Positions 43,801-54,535 of a stretch of DNA of 64,000 bases are shown here, one piece after another (the stretch's first letter is position 1; every line of letters begins with the position of its first letter). The position numbers were made by a program, and so were the translations under genes. The notes beneath the pieces were generated by a model, which was not told the origin of the DNA, did not search any database, and saw nothing but the letters and a program-made list of their open reading frames with translations. This DNA comes from Rostrohypoxylon terebratum (lineage: Eukaryota; Ascomycota; Sordariomycetes; Xylariales; Hypoxylaceae). The stretch spans positions 124,001-188,000 of the forward strand of contig MU385900.1 of the NCBI GenBank assembly GCA_022497145.1, in the 5' to 3' direction.

Positions 43801-46046
43801 GATGTGATGATATGTTGCCATAGAGGGATTTAATAGTGATCCTTTTCGCTGCATGCCTGGCAGACATAACCTTGGAATAGCGATCCCGTTAAGGTCTGTT
43901 GTAGGAATCTTACTACACAGCTAGACAATAAGTAGGTGGATAATACGTACTAGGTACGTATTTTGTATATTTGTATGGATACTCTCGGGTTCGCCTTGTC
44001 TGTTCGCATTGCGATCAAATAGAACAAATAGAACAAATAGAAAAATATTGAATGCTGGGTTAAATTTTTTTGAGTAATATTCTTAATTCACAACCTGGAC
44101 AATTATGATGACAAACTTGGGAAATTGTGCTGTTCCGGGAGCGAAAATGATGTCAGCCTAATGATCAGCTCTCCTTCCATTTCGTTACCCTTTTCGTTTT
44201 TCCAAGCCGAGTTGAGCCAATGACAGCTACCGGCTCCGTACCCGCAGAACAACCTTGTCCAATGGGCGGGCCAGCAGCCGTCCCGCGTCCGCTAAAATTA
44301 ATTTCGACTACTGCTGGCCCTGGAGGTAATAGCCCTGAAAGTACGAATACTTCGATTGTACTATGTATGGGATGAGCGGAGGTTCCGGGTAAGGCTAGAA
44401 TAATAATTCTATAGTTCTAATCCTTTTGAATGAGTAAGAGGGGAGGGGAAAAATCTTCTTAAATTATTGTTTTTTGTTTTTGTTGTCATTTTCTCTACAT
44501 TTTGATCGATCTCACGATTCATAAAGTTGTGTCAATCGTCTTTCTCTACTGCATATTAGTAGTTTTCCTGATCCTCTTGTCGATTTCTCGGTGGGAGCTA
44601 TCAAACGTCGACAGCTAATTGGAAGACACAAAAAGCAACCGTCAAAAAAAAACCTTGGAAACCTTGACCCTACCTCTGCATTAAGGTTACACCAGCTGGT
44701 AGGCGGGATTGGACCTAGACCTAGACCTTGGTACCTGCCTAGACCTAGACCAGAATCTGCACCGTGGCTGCGTGGACGACTCTTGAAGATGCAATCGCGC
44801 AGTCGATACTTGCTTTGAACCTGCATGTTTAATTCGAACCGACAACCGTCTTTATACTTTCAGGTACCAGGAATACCTATACCACTTGGAAACCGCCATC
44901 CGCCATCCCAACTTGTGGAGGCAGCTGAGACACACATCCACACCATCCACACCAAATTAATTCGTCTTCGTTCGGCCCCAGCCTCTGAACCTCAGTTGTC
45001 ATAAGGCAGGTACGGGTACGGGTAGCTTTGGTAGCATACTGATATGCAGTACATCTTTTAACCTATCTCCATTTTTCCTGTCTACCGACATACCTACGAT
45101 CAATAACTTTTTTCTTCCCCCAATCGTCAACCTTCGACATGAAAACATTACAAAACATGCAAACACGATAGACCCATACTTTATTCCCTACACCTTTCGT
45201 CACCATCTTCCCATCCTGTCTCAACTGCCGAATCTACGAAACAACGAAACAATTTGGAACGACAAGAACTTTCAAGGTACATTGCTCGACTATTTGGTGT
45301 GTCCACTTACCCATCGATCCGAGTCTACATATTACCAGCATCTAGACGTACGACGTACGACGTACATCAACCAACAAGACGGGAAGACGCATACAACGCA
45401 TATAACGCATGTACACAGTCATCTTCTAAAGAAACAGCCGTTTTCTTGACCATCTTTGTCACCACTTGTGCTACATTTGACGAGTAACAGCCGCCGGTAT
45501 GGAAGACACCTAAATTTAAAATACTCGACCTCCTATCAATACGTCAGTCGATGCCAGGAGAACTCCATCCACGACACTCATTTATATCCCAGCACCTAAC
45601 CCTCCCCGGACCATTTCATTCGCTCGATTGATCATCGCCATTGTCTCGAAACTCGGTCTCGGAGGTGCCTAGGACCACGCCCGTGAGTGCATACCTAATA
45701 CAGTCTAGACGTCTAAACACACTCTCTCAGGTTGGATTCCGCTACTGTCGACACCACTGACACTATTGACCATTGACGTTTGTTACATTTACATACAATT
45801 GAAAGCGCACCTACTCCGCTACTATAGATGGGAGCGTTGGCAGCGCTTTTACGTCTCCCTGCAGGACTTGACACTACGTTGGATCAGGCGTTTTTTGTTC
45901 CCGGTTCTTGGGTGCTCAGCCAAAGTGTAAGAGCAGTGCATTGGCATCTGCATTGGCGAGATTTGGGGGGGGATAGGTAGTAGTTTTTTTTTTTTTCTGT
46001 TGCGCGTTGGAGAGCTACCAAGCTCTAGATTTCTTGGCCTTGTACA
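40899..46046. other. 5.1-kb gene-free region including a long leader of the TBC gene
   Basis: No protein-coding frame with recognisable features. 40990-41080 is purine-rich (promoter side of the acidic gene), and 42623-42640 is a CTAGGACCTAGGTCCTAG palindrome. 43650-43675 has GCATCT repeats, 44015-44042 AAATAGAACA repeats and 44715-44752 CCTAGA repeats. GACGTAC occurs three times at 45345-45365. From about 44850 the DNA is pyrimidine-rich like a long 5' leader. The gap is the largest in the core part; a non-coding RNA could be hidden here but I cannot show one. Confidence 0.45.
45683..45730 (+). other. possible 5'-UTR intron of the TBC gene
   Basis: gtgagtgcat ... tctaaac ... tctctcag: donor, branch-like and acceptor signals 48 bases apart in the pyrimidine-rich leader upstream of the ATG at 46047. 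Inferred from signals only. Confidence 0.35.
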
Positions 46047-49000
46047 ATGGCGCGAATGTTTGCAACAGTCGACAAGCTCGACGATTCAATCGTCTCAACA
46101 TCATCTTCCGAACCTCAAGGACATGCAGACGACGGAATTCCCGGGGATGATAGAAGTGTGACACAACCTGGTTCGAGATCGGGCTTAATATCAGATGTAT
46201 CATCAGCTGGGATTAGCACTAGACAAGACCGAGGCGTGAAGGTCCGGGACTTTGGACTCCACGCCTCTACAGCCCATGACTCGAAACAGACCCCGGTTCG
46301 CTCAAATTTCCCCAACACCAACAGCTACAAGCATAACTTCTACACCCACAGCAACTTTAGCAACTTCAGCAACTACAGCAATTTCAGCTACTATAACATA
46401 CAATCCGACTATCTCGACGACTACGACGCCGATGAGGACAATGAATTCGACGATCAAGTCAATACCGTCTCAACTACTGCTTGGAACACACCATCTACAA
46501 TCAATTCCACCCCTTCCACAAAATATACCCTGTACTCACATTCCAGTCCGACAATAGACGAGCACTCACGCGTCCAACCACTACTTTCACCACCACTGTC
46601 TCCCAGGTGGGACTCTCTAGGCTACGATCGGCCTACAGGCCTTGCAGCTACTTCTTCGGCTGTTAGTAGTTTCTATAGTAGATACTCGAACACGACCGAT
46701 GACCTACACTCTAACGCCAATTCCCTCAATTCCCCAACTAGAGATGAATTTCCGATGTCGCCTCCTAGGAAGATGATTACCGCCGACGGATCACGCGTCG
46801 ACAACTTCTCCAGGCCGAGAACTGCGAGTATAAAACAACCTAGTCACGAAATCCTCGAATCTCAACCGACCAATCATACCACAACCGAGACAAACCATCT
46901 TGAAACCCCGTCGAACCACCCCTTGTCCTGGCCCCGGGAACGCGGCCAATCTATATCATCTAATTTGTCTGCCGTCACCTTTGCTTCTGTTCCTGTCCGA
47001 GCTCCCCCTGATATGTACAGTCGAGATCATAATCGCAGCAGAGGTCGACAATTGGGCCCTTCTAGCCGTCCACCAATCTCGTATCGTGCCGAAAGTAGTG
47101 GGCCAGCCTTCACTAGGGACACCATGCACCGAATGGCATCATTGCCAACCGAGGAACTCCGAGCCAGTTATCGATCCCAACTTTCCGCATCCACGGGGCC
47201 AGGGACATTGGCTACTGAGAGGAGTAGCATCGCAACTAAAAACAGCTCAATAAATTCGATTTATGGCGTGGTCGACGATAACTTTAGTATTGATGATGTG
47301 ATGGGAATGTATGAAAGGGGATTCTATGACGATTCGGCTCCTGAGGAAGAGAACAACGAGATGGTAGATTCGAGGCCGCCGACGGCTAGATCGGAATTGA
47401 GTAGGAGAAAAACTGCCATGTTGGAGGCTATGACCGATCTGTTACCAATGCCTGAATCACCGGACAGCAGCCCAGCCACGGAACATTCGGCTGCTAGTTT
47501 CCGCGACCTTGATACGTCAGACAGACGAGAATCCGTGTGTGAGTCGGTTCCCGAAGAGGGCCCTGGAGAACTATCCCAGATTATTCTCGAAGACCCCGAG
47601 CCCGAGCCCGAGCCCGAAGAAGAAGAAGAAGAAGAAGAAGAAGAAGAAGAAGAAGCAGAAGAATATGAACAACCACGCATCGAACGTAGTCCTCTTGAAT
47701 TGAATCCAGTCGAATCCGAGCCTGAATATGACTCGATGCCTTCTCCGGCGTCGCGTCAACCGACCCAATTAACAATACCCGAGGAAGACGAGGATCGAGA
47801 TCGTTATGGTTTTAAGAAGAGCAACCAATACGTGACCCGAGAACAATATGACGAATGGAATGAAGTATACACCGAATACCTGGCCAGACGACGGAAGAAG
47901 TGGGCTGCCTTCTTACGGGAGCACGGGCTTATGACCGACAATCCCAACCGATTTCCTCCTCGATCGAACAAGACGAAGCGATTCGTACGCAAGGGAATCC
48001 CCCCTGACTGGAGAGGTGCGGCTTGGTTCTACTATGCTGGAGGCCCAGCTGTCCTTTCAAAACATACTGGCATGTATGATAGCCTTTTGAAACAAAAGGC
48101 TAAGGATGTCGATGTCGAAGCTGTCGAGCGTGATTTGCACCGCACCTTTCCGGACAATGTCAAGTTTCGTACCTCTCGCCCGTTAAGTACCTCTAGGGGT
48201 AATAGTCCGCAATCTCCTAAAGATGACGGAAGCGCTAGCACACTTACCGAGATGCCAATGATTTCATCGTTACGTCGGGTCCTGCATGCCTTCGCCATAT
48301 ACAATCCACGAATCGGTTACTGCCAGTCACTGAATTTCTTGGCAGGTTTGCTCCTACTATTTGTTGAAACTGAGGAACAAGCCTTCTGGTTACTGAATAT
48401 TATAACAAGGGTATATCTTCCGGGTACCCACGAAACTAGCCTGGAGGGCGCCAACGTCGACCTCGGGGTGCTTATGACTTCGCTAAGAGAATCTATGCCT
48501 CACGTGTGGGCCAAGATTGGAGGTGAGCTAGATGGTACGGATGCCGTGTGGCCGAAGACCTGGAAGCATAAGCGTAAGTCCGAATCGACCCGGCTGCCAC
48601 CTATTACCTTGTGCATGACTGCTTGGTTCATGAGCTGTTTCATCGGTACACTGCCCATCGAAAGTGTCCTCCGCGTATGGGACGTCTTCTTCTATGAAGG
48701 ATCTAAGACTCTATTCCGAATCTCTCTAGCAATTTTCAAGATCGGTGAAGGAGAAATCAGAGCTGTGACGGATCCTATGGAGATCTTCCAGGTTGTTCAG
48801 ACGATTCCTCGCCGACTGATCAATGCTAGTGGACTAATAGAGGCTTGCTTTAGACGGCGGAATGGTTTCGGTCACCTTAGCCAGGAGACGATTGATCAGA
48901 AGCGACAAGAGAGAAGAACACAAGTCAAAGCCGAGCGGGAGAAGTTGGCGAACAACCTGAACGGACCGGGTGCAGAGACCGATATTAAGAGAAAAGTCAC

Positions 49001-49052
49001 TCTCTTCGGTCGTCACAGGGAAAGGCAACCAACTCCTGCCGAAATAGTATAA
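46047..49052 (+). CDS. TBC-domain Rab GTPase-activating protein
   Basis: Single-exon gene of 1001 residues. It activates GTP hydrolysis on a Rab GTPase in membrane traffic; which Rab is unknown. The first 640 residues are low-complexity (Asn/Ser/Thr-rich and a run of about 13 Glu from a GAA tract at 47619-47656), probably regulatory. The TBC domain spans about 650-930: RKGIPPDWRGAAWFYYAGGP, the arginine-finger motif ERDLHRTFPDN, the glutamine-finger motif IGYCQSLNFLAGLLLLF, EEQAFWLLNII, and LPIESVLRVWDVFFYEGS. Both catalytic fingers are present, so activity is expected. The C-terminus is basic (ERRTQVKAEREK, KRKVTLFGRHRERQ). It resembles fungal TBC proteins annotated after S. pombe C1952.17c, from memory. 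ATG 46047 is the first in frame. Confidence 0.88.
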   Translation: MARMFATVDKLDDSIVSTSSSEPQGHADDGIPGDDRSVTQPGSRSGLISDVSSAGISTRQDRGVKVRDFGLHASTAHDSKQTPVRSNFPNTNSYKHNFYTHSNFSNFSNYSNFSYYNIQSDYLDDYDADEDNEFDDQVNTVSTTAWNTPSTINSTPSTKYTLYSHSSPTIDEHSRVQPLLSPPLSPRWDSLGYDRPTGLAATSSAVSSFYSRYSNTTDDLHSNANSLNSPTRDEFPMSPPRKMITADGSRVDNFSRPRTASIKQPSHEILESQPTNHTTTETNHLETPSNHPLSWPRERGQSISSNLSAVTFASVPVRAPPDMYSRDHNRSRGRQLGPSSRPPISYRAESSGPAFTRDTMHRMASLPTEELRASYRSQLSASTGPGTLATERSSIATKNSSINSIYGVVDDNFSIDDVMGMYERGFYDDSAPEEENNEMVDSRPPTARSELSRRKTAMLEAMTDLLPMPESPDSSPATEHSAASFRDLDTSDRRESVCESVPEEGPGELSQIILEDPEPEPEPEEEEEEEEEEEEEAEEYEQPRIERSPLELNPVESEPEYDSMPSPASRQPTQLTIPEEDEDRDRYGFKKSNQYVTREQYDEWNEVYTEYLARRRKKWAAFLREHGLMTDNPNRFPPRSNKTKRFVRKGIPPDWRGAAWFYYAGGPAVLSKHTGMYDSLLKQKAKDVDVEAVERDLHRTFPDNVKFRTSRPLSTSRGNSPQSPKDDGSASTLTEMPMISSLRRVLHAFAIYNPRIGYCQSLNFLAGLLLLFVETEEQAFWLLNIITRVYLPGTHETSLEGANVDLGVLMTSLRESMPHVWAKIGGELDGTDAVWPKTWKHKRKSESTRLPPITLCMTAWFMSCFIGTLPIESVLRVWDVFFYEGSKTLFRISLAIFKIGEGEIRAVTDPMEIFQVVQTIPRRLINASGLIEACFRRRNGFGHLSQETIDQKRQERRTQVKAEREKLANNLNGPGAETDIKRKVTLFGRHRERQPTPAEIV
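47592..47662 (+). repeat. in-frame GAGCCC and GAA tandem repeats (Glu/Pro and poly-Glu)
   Basis: gagcccgagcccgagcccga followed by about 13 GAA units within the TBC gene, encoding EPEPEPEEEE...EAEE. A length-variable coding microsatellite is likely. Confidence 0.85.
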
Positions 49053-50226
49053 CCCCATTACATACAACATACAAGCAACTGCACCTTAATCATCCCGATA
49101 AATCTCCTTTGTCTACTTTCCTTCGCATACGGTTGTTCGGACGACTGGCTTGCGATACATTCAGCCTCACAATCATATCATGGCGGCGCATTAATTTGAC
49201 ATTCGCAGCCGGTTTCTGCGATGTTGCATTTCGTTTCCGTCATCATGATGTTTCTTCACTTTTCACTTTTTTTTTTGTGTGGCATGCATGTATCGGCGTT
49301 GACGACATATCATGATACGACAATTCTGATTTTCAACAAGGAAATACCATAAGGAAGCAAGCATGTGGTCACCTGTGTTCATGATCAGAACAGGACTGGC
49401 CAAGGAATTTGTTTTAGGGACATCATGGAAATCACATAACGTTTCGGAAGTTGGAAGAAGTTAGAAGTTGACAAGTAACCCACGCTCTCGTCTACACCAG
49501 AAAACAGCTAGGAGTCCTCAGGAATCTTTTTGTGAGTGGAACAAGAGAATTTGCATGTAGGCCAAACTGGTTTGGTGAAGGCAATATGGACACCATCAAC
49601 ACAATCAACGGAACCTTTCCACGTATGGGATTGCATTTGGCAAGGTTAGGGGAAAAAAAAATAGAGTGCGTATTGCATCATAAAAGGGGTTATATAGCAT
49701 CAATCTGGCGGCGTAGCATGCATGCACCGATTGCGCGAGCATTAGCAGAATCACTCAGCCTCTGACTCGGGACAAACTTCGTAACTTTGCTTCGAGAAGA
49801 GACCAATACAACAAAAATGTTGGATGAATACTTATGATCGCCACTATTGTGAAAAGTGTTGTTCAACTTGATAAGGAATCTATGTTCGTAATTCGTCATG
49901 TCTGCCGTTCATTGCCCAATTTCTACCCCAACTTCTTCGGAACCTCATTACAGATATGTCTCGTAAAACACTGCGTAAATCATAAGTTGCCGACTTTTCT
50001 ATTCCCTTCAACGGGCTTCTCCAAATACTAGCCTCGCGCATTCTGATGACTTGCTTTTTTTTCGTATCCACCATGAGCGGTCGTCCCGTTAGAATATCGT
50101 ATTGTGCCCACACATCCACACAATTTGAAGGGCAGCCGCGCGTACTCCGAGTTATTGAGTACAAGAAGACGCAGAGTCAGGTATACCACCACCATCACCA
50201 TCATCCGACCAGTCTGACCGGCGGCC
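49053..50226. other. intergenic between TBC and E2 genes
   Basis: 3' regions of convergent genes. No frame with recognisable features; the ORF-sized stretches at 49532-49765 and 49880-50164 look random. Confidence 0.5.
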
Positions 50227-50803
50227 CTACTTCTTAGCAGCCAAAGCGTACCGAGTGACGTAGGACCGAGCCGTCTTCTCAAACTCCCTAGGGGCGTTCT
50301 TATACTCGTCGGCGATGCGCGGCTCGAGCGGGTCATCGGGGTTGGGCTCGACGAGCAGCTGGCGCACGGCGTCGAGGACGGCGTGGATTTTGGAGGCGGG
50401 CTTCCAGTTCTCGGGCTTCAGCATGCCGAGGCAGATGGATCCAGCGCTGTCGTTGGTCACGTTCGGGTGGTAGATGCGCGTCGCGAAGGTCACCTGGGGC
50501 GCTTTGAAAGGGTAGTCGGCGGGCAGCACGATGGAGAGGGTGAAGGTGCCGCCGCTGTAAACGGTGCCCGGGGGGCCGATTAGGGTCGCCGTCCAGTTGT
50601 GTAGGTCGGTTTCTGAGGCACTGACGGTTATGCCGGTGGGGGGGCTGTTGACACATTCGGCGAGTTCCTGAGGTGGGGGGGAAGGGTTTGTTAGTGTAGG
50701 TTTGATGCGGCGTTTGTTGGGAGGTCCGAGCAGGTTGGTTGAATAGATTGGCAAGATAGGATCGAAAACTTACTTTGGTTATGCGCTTTTGTGAGCTCGC
50801 CAT
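50227..50803 (-). CDS. E2 ubiquitin-conjugating enzyme
   Basis: Exons are 50803-50774 and 50667-50227 (intron 50773-50668, 106 bases, joining MASSQKRITK to ELAECVNSPPTG); 156 residues, the usual size of a class I E2. Contains YSGGTFTLSIVLPADYPFKA, the HPN motif (IYHPNVTNDSAG) and the catalytic Cys (SICLGMLKPENWKP), then LLVEPNPDDPLEPRIADEY. It transfers ubiquitin from E1 to substrate with an E3. The sequence is UBC4/5-like but divergent (NLGPPG-type loop LIGPPGTVYSGG), so no orthologue name is given. High GC in this exon differs from the neighbours. Confidence 0.9.
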
Positions 50804-51514
50804 TGTGACGGTTTTTGTATGCGTTTTCTTCAAGTGTATGCGCGGGTGTTGTCGCAGTAGAGGGTTAGACGTTGTTAAGATGAGTTAATTATGGTTTTAT
50901 CTTTCCCTGAATTATGGGTGTAGAGATAAGATGTAGATCTTGAGCTATTAACGGGACTGTCCTCAAGGTGCTTCAACAATCGGGAAGTGGCAGCTGGGTA
51001 TCAATGATATCATTGTATTATTGTAAAATGCAGCTTGCCTAGGCAGCTCCTTCTAAAGCTCTTGACTGGTGGACTGGGTTGAGCCTTCCCTATTACCTTC
51101 CTTCTCGTATCAGCTGAGGCGGGGCAGGCGAAAGAAGATGCCCCGCAATGCCCCACACACAGCGGTCTTCAGATCCGGTCAAACAGGGGTAGATTTAACC
51201 CCTGCCTGGACAGAAGTGGGGGTACCTCACATGTTCCGTTGTCGAGCTGCCAGCTGCAGACAAACATCTAGAAGTCCGCATGCAGGGGAACTTGCTGAGG
51301 CAATGCGTCTCAGTGTGGTAGGCATCCGATTCAATTACTACCTAGGATCTCAAAAGCTGCTTCATTTTGTCTTGCGTCATGACGGTCTAGACTATCTAGA
51401 TTGTCTAGACTCCATGGGCAGTTCTCAATGCCTCGTTTCATCATAATGTATAGGGTCAACCAATATCTTAAGGGTATTTGACAAATGGGTATGCATACAT
51501 CCAGACAAGACATT
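50804..51514. other. intergenic between E2 and CWF19 genes
   Basis: E2 promoter side and CWF19 3' side. The frame at 51069-51446 has no family features. gtctagactatctagattgtctagac at about 51389-51414 is a short inverted repeat. Confidence 0.45.
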
Positions 51515-53635
51515 TTATCCGTCAGCAAGCACTCTCGTCCAGTCAAACTTCCTCCACCGTTTTCTAAATCCGTCGACCCGTGAGTCAGACTTGTGCCATC
51601 GGCCTTGCTTCTTGATGACATCCGGTTCAACATCCAACATACCACCTAGAATCTCCCTGGCAAATAGGTCGCCCCTGGGCCATCGGTTAGAATCTTCCAC
51701 CACATGCCCTAATCCCCCGTCTAAGGTGAACCATGCGTGAAAGTAAGGCATCTCCTTGGCGATAGATCGTCTGAAAGCCAGTTTACCTAGTCCTTCGCGT
51801 GCCTTCTTGCCCGTGTCGATGATCTTCTTGTGCTGAGACCATTCTTCGTCCGTCGTAAGCATCGCCTCCTTGAAGAAAGCTGGAGCTGTATCTCCTTGAT
51901 CGTACGGAATAGGTACAGCTTGCATAGCGGCGTGCATATGTCTGTGAGGAGTTGCCGCGTTTTCGTAGAATATGACCTCCCGACCTTGCTCGTGGTACAT
52001 CCGAGTAAGGCACTTCATAAAGTTGCGAATCTCCTCCCATTCATCGTCGTCACATTCTAGTAGGTTGGTCCGGTGTTGGATGGGTACGATGACGGCACCT
52101 CCTTCGCTTAGCTCGGGCTCTGTAGGCAAGGTTAGATAGACTCGAGTTGCTAACGAGACTATAGGCGCGATTGGTGGCTGGTTGCGATCTTCGTGATGAC
52201 AGAGCTGGCAGTTATCTAAGATCTTGTTGATCTTCTGAAATTCGCCCACTGCCTGGTTCTTCAGGTTGATCTCGGATTTTTGTACACGCTTGGCGAGCTT
52301 CTCGGCGTTTTCATCCATGTACTCGAGGCCATCGTCGAATTTGGCATCCTTCGCGATTCGCTCGGCTAGACGTATGCCATCTCCCTGGCCGCGCGTTCGC
52401 TTCTCTTCCCGAACCATGTCCTCGATTGACATATCGTCATTCTGCTCGACAAGCCCTCTCTCACGACCGCGTTTCGTCTCCACCGCCTTGACCTCTCCAC
52501 GAGTTCCTGCTAGCATACGATTCTCCATCACGTTGAGAACAACCGCCTCGGGTCCTTTGGATAGGAAAGCTGCAGCAGCCTGGTTGTATTCTGCCTCTAA
52601 CTTGGCAGCGTCTGGTGCTTTCTTTAGCTTTGCCTTCATCATCTGAGCCTTGAGTCGATTTAGCGTAGTCTGATCGATTTGGGTTGCTACGTGAGCTGAT
52701 GCATCGTCTGGTATAATAGCGCCTTGATCCAGGCTTCTTGGCTCTGGCGAAGTTTGACGTTTCTCGTGGATGCCTTGACTTAATTTCCTCTCTTGGAACA
52801 GTTCTCCGCTAGGCTTCTCCTTGCCTACGTAGCCTTCGCCATAGACCTTGCGCCGGTCTATTTCGATCTTCTCTTCTCGCGCATCGTCAAAGTCTCGTAA
52901 ACTACCATAGCGTTCTAATGCGACCTCATCCACGGATCTTCCAGTCTGTTCCGCGGTATTGTACACTCCATTCAATTTGGTCATTCTCCATTGCGATCCG
53001 CTGTCGCCAAATGTGTAATTAACTTCATGCTGTGCTGGTAATTCAATTTCGTCTATGGTCTTCCCACTGTTTAATTCCTGTAATTGGGCCGCATTGATTT
53101 CTCGTTTGTGTATTTCTCTTTGCGGAGCCTGAGCTGGAGGTGGAGGAGGCTTGGATAATTTAGAGCCTTTCTGGGTGTAATCGATATCTATCGCAGATGG
53201 TGCTGTCATCCAAGAGTCTCGGACAAGCTTCGAACTAGCTCCTTCTGACTTCTCTAGGTCTCCCGCAGTTGGCTCCTCGTCGGGTAATGGCAAGTCTTCC
53301 TTAGCATCAGATGACTTCTTATGGCGGTCTCGTCGATCTGAACCGTCGCGCTCGTCGCGCTCACCTCTATGATGCCTGTGTCTACTGTGATGCTCATCTT
53401 CCCTGGAATGACGCGATCGCTTATGTCGGTGACCATCTTCGTCTTCATTTTCGCGACGATCGCGTGATCTTCGACGGCTATGGTGATGACTATCGCGGTG
53501 GTTATCGCGGTCGCGTTCGTTTGATCGATCTCGTCGATGATGATGTCTATGCTTGCGATGTTTCTTTTCTTCCGATCTTTCCCGCTCAGACTTTTCTGCG
53601 GCGAGCGACTTTTCAAACTCGTCTAGACCGTCCAT
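51515..53635 (-). CDS. cwf19: CWF19-like splicing/lariat-turnover protein
   Basis: Single-exon gene of 706 residues starting MDGLDEFEKSLAAEKSERER. The N-terminus is rich in Arg/Ser/His (spliceosome-like RS/RH region), and the middle is helical (LNRLKAQMMKAKLKK). The C-terminal half carries CwfJ domain 1 with a zinc-type start (NCQLCHHEDRN), AVIVPIQHRTNLLECDDDEW, the HIT-like catalytic triplet region TPHRHMHAAMQAVPIP, and CwfJ domain 2 (YFHAWFTLDGGLGHVVED, RWPRGDLFAREI, KRWRKFDWT). The family acts in late spliceosomes and with the debranching enzyme. Length is close to fission yeast Cwf19. Divergent from BRF1. Confidence 0.92.
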   Translation of the reverse strand: MDGLDEFEKSLAAEKSERERSEEKKHRKHRHHHRRDRSNERDRDNHRDSHHHSRRRSRDRRENEDEDGHRHKRSRHSREDEHHSRHRHHRGERDERDGSDRRDRHKKSSDAKEDLPLPDEEPTAGDLEKSEGASSKLVRDSWMTAPSAIDIDYTQKGSKLSKPPPPPAQAPQREIHKREINAAQLQELNSGKTIDEIELPAQHEVNYTFGDSGSQWRMTKLNGVYNTAEQTGRSVDEVALERYGSLRDFDDAREEKIEIDRRKVYGEGYVGKEKPSGELFQERKLSQGIHEKRQTSPEPRSLDQGAIIPDDASAHVATQIDQTTLNRLKAQMMKAKLKKAPDAAKLEAEYNQAAAAFLSKGPEAVVLNVMENRMLAGTRGEVKAVETKRGRERGLVEQNDDMSIEDMVREEKRTRGQGDGIRLAERIAKDAKFDDGLEYMDENAEKLAKRVQKSEINLKNQAVGEFQKINKILDNCQLCHHEDRNQPPIAPIVSLATRVYLTLPTEPELSEGGAVIVPIQHRTNLLECDDDEWEEIRNFMKCLTRMYHEQGREVIFYENAATPHRHMHAAMQAVPIPYDQGDTAPAFFKEAMLTTDEEWSQHKKIIDTGKKAREGLGKLAFRRSIAKEMPYFHAWFTLDGGLGHVVEDSNRWPRGDLFAREILGGMLDVEPDVIKKQGRWHKSDSRVDGFRKRWRKFDWTRVLADG

Positions 53636-54535
53636 TTTTTAAAGAAAAGTTGTATGAATTGTGTTGTGTTGACTGATGGAGCCTGAACATTGAAAGTTGG
53701 AGATTTGGCGATTGATATGACGAAATGATAAGAGTGGAAGGTACGTACTGTACCTGTTAAATGATTTACGATGATTTACCTTTGCTTAAGGGAATACATT
53801 GGTGGAAAGTACTCCATTATTGAGTACATGCATATAGAAGTAAATCCTAAATCTTGTTCATCAGTCACTGTCTAATTGTACTGCATCAATATTTCTAAAT
53901 ATTGTATATGATCATCTTGATGCAATACAGGTACTTAGTGCATAGTGGCTGAATAAGTTTTGTGAAAAGAAAACCAAAATCAAGTTTTGGTAGGTTGACA
54001 CTTCGAACCTGCCCTTGTTCGCACTTGAGTATTGCACAGCGGATGACTCAGCAGAACTTTAGCAAAGGTGAACCAAAAACTGTTTCAATCATTTCATTTT
54101 GCACTTTACCACCATACCTCTTGACCATCCCACTCGAAACCTTTTCCCTCCTCAATTCCCGGACCCACAAAATCTCTTTCACTCTTTTTTTCTCGACTAC
54201 ATCTCCGGATTCCACCATTCATCTTATACAATTCACTTAGAAGCCATTTCCAGCATACAAACACCCATCTAGTATCGCATCGGCGGCGAATGGTCAATGA
54301 ATTTCACTCGTCTGTCTAGCTTCCAACCTACGACGCATTCGGAGGACTGCGCTCTATTCAATTGACTAATCAAATCAGTAGCCTCCCCATTGGGGGGTTG
54401 CAAAGCTGAATAACCTCATCTTCACCATCTTCACATGAATCGCTTATATCCAACCCCTTTTCATACGCCTACAATAACTCATCGCATACCTTCACTTCTA
54501 CTTATGTATTATTCCTATTCTTTCTACTAGAAATC
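53636..54535. promoter_or_regulatory. divergent promoter region CWF19/BRF1
   Basis: 900 bases between two divergent starts. Pyrimidine-rich tracts (54100-54200, 54420-54530) precede BRF1. No coding frame recognised. Confidence 0.4.

Noticed and set aside
43609..44826. Short frames at 43609-43854 and 44512-44826
   Set aside because: Low-complexity or repeat-derived; no supporting signals.
51069..51446. 125-residue plus-strand frame between E2 and CWF19 genes
   Set aside because: No family resemblance; lies in promoter and 3' sequence.
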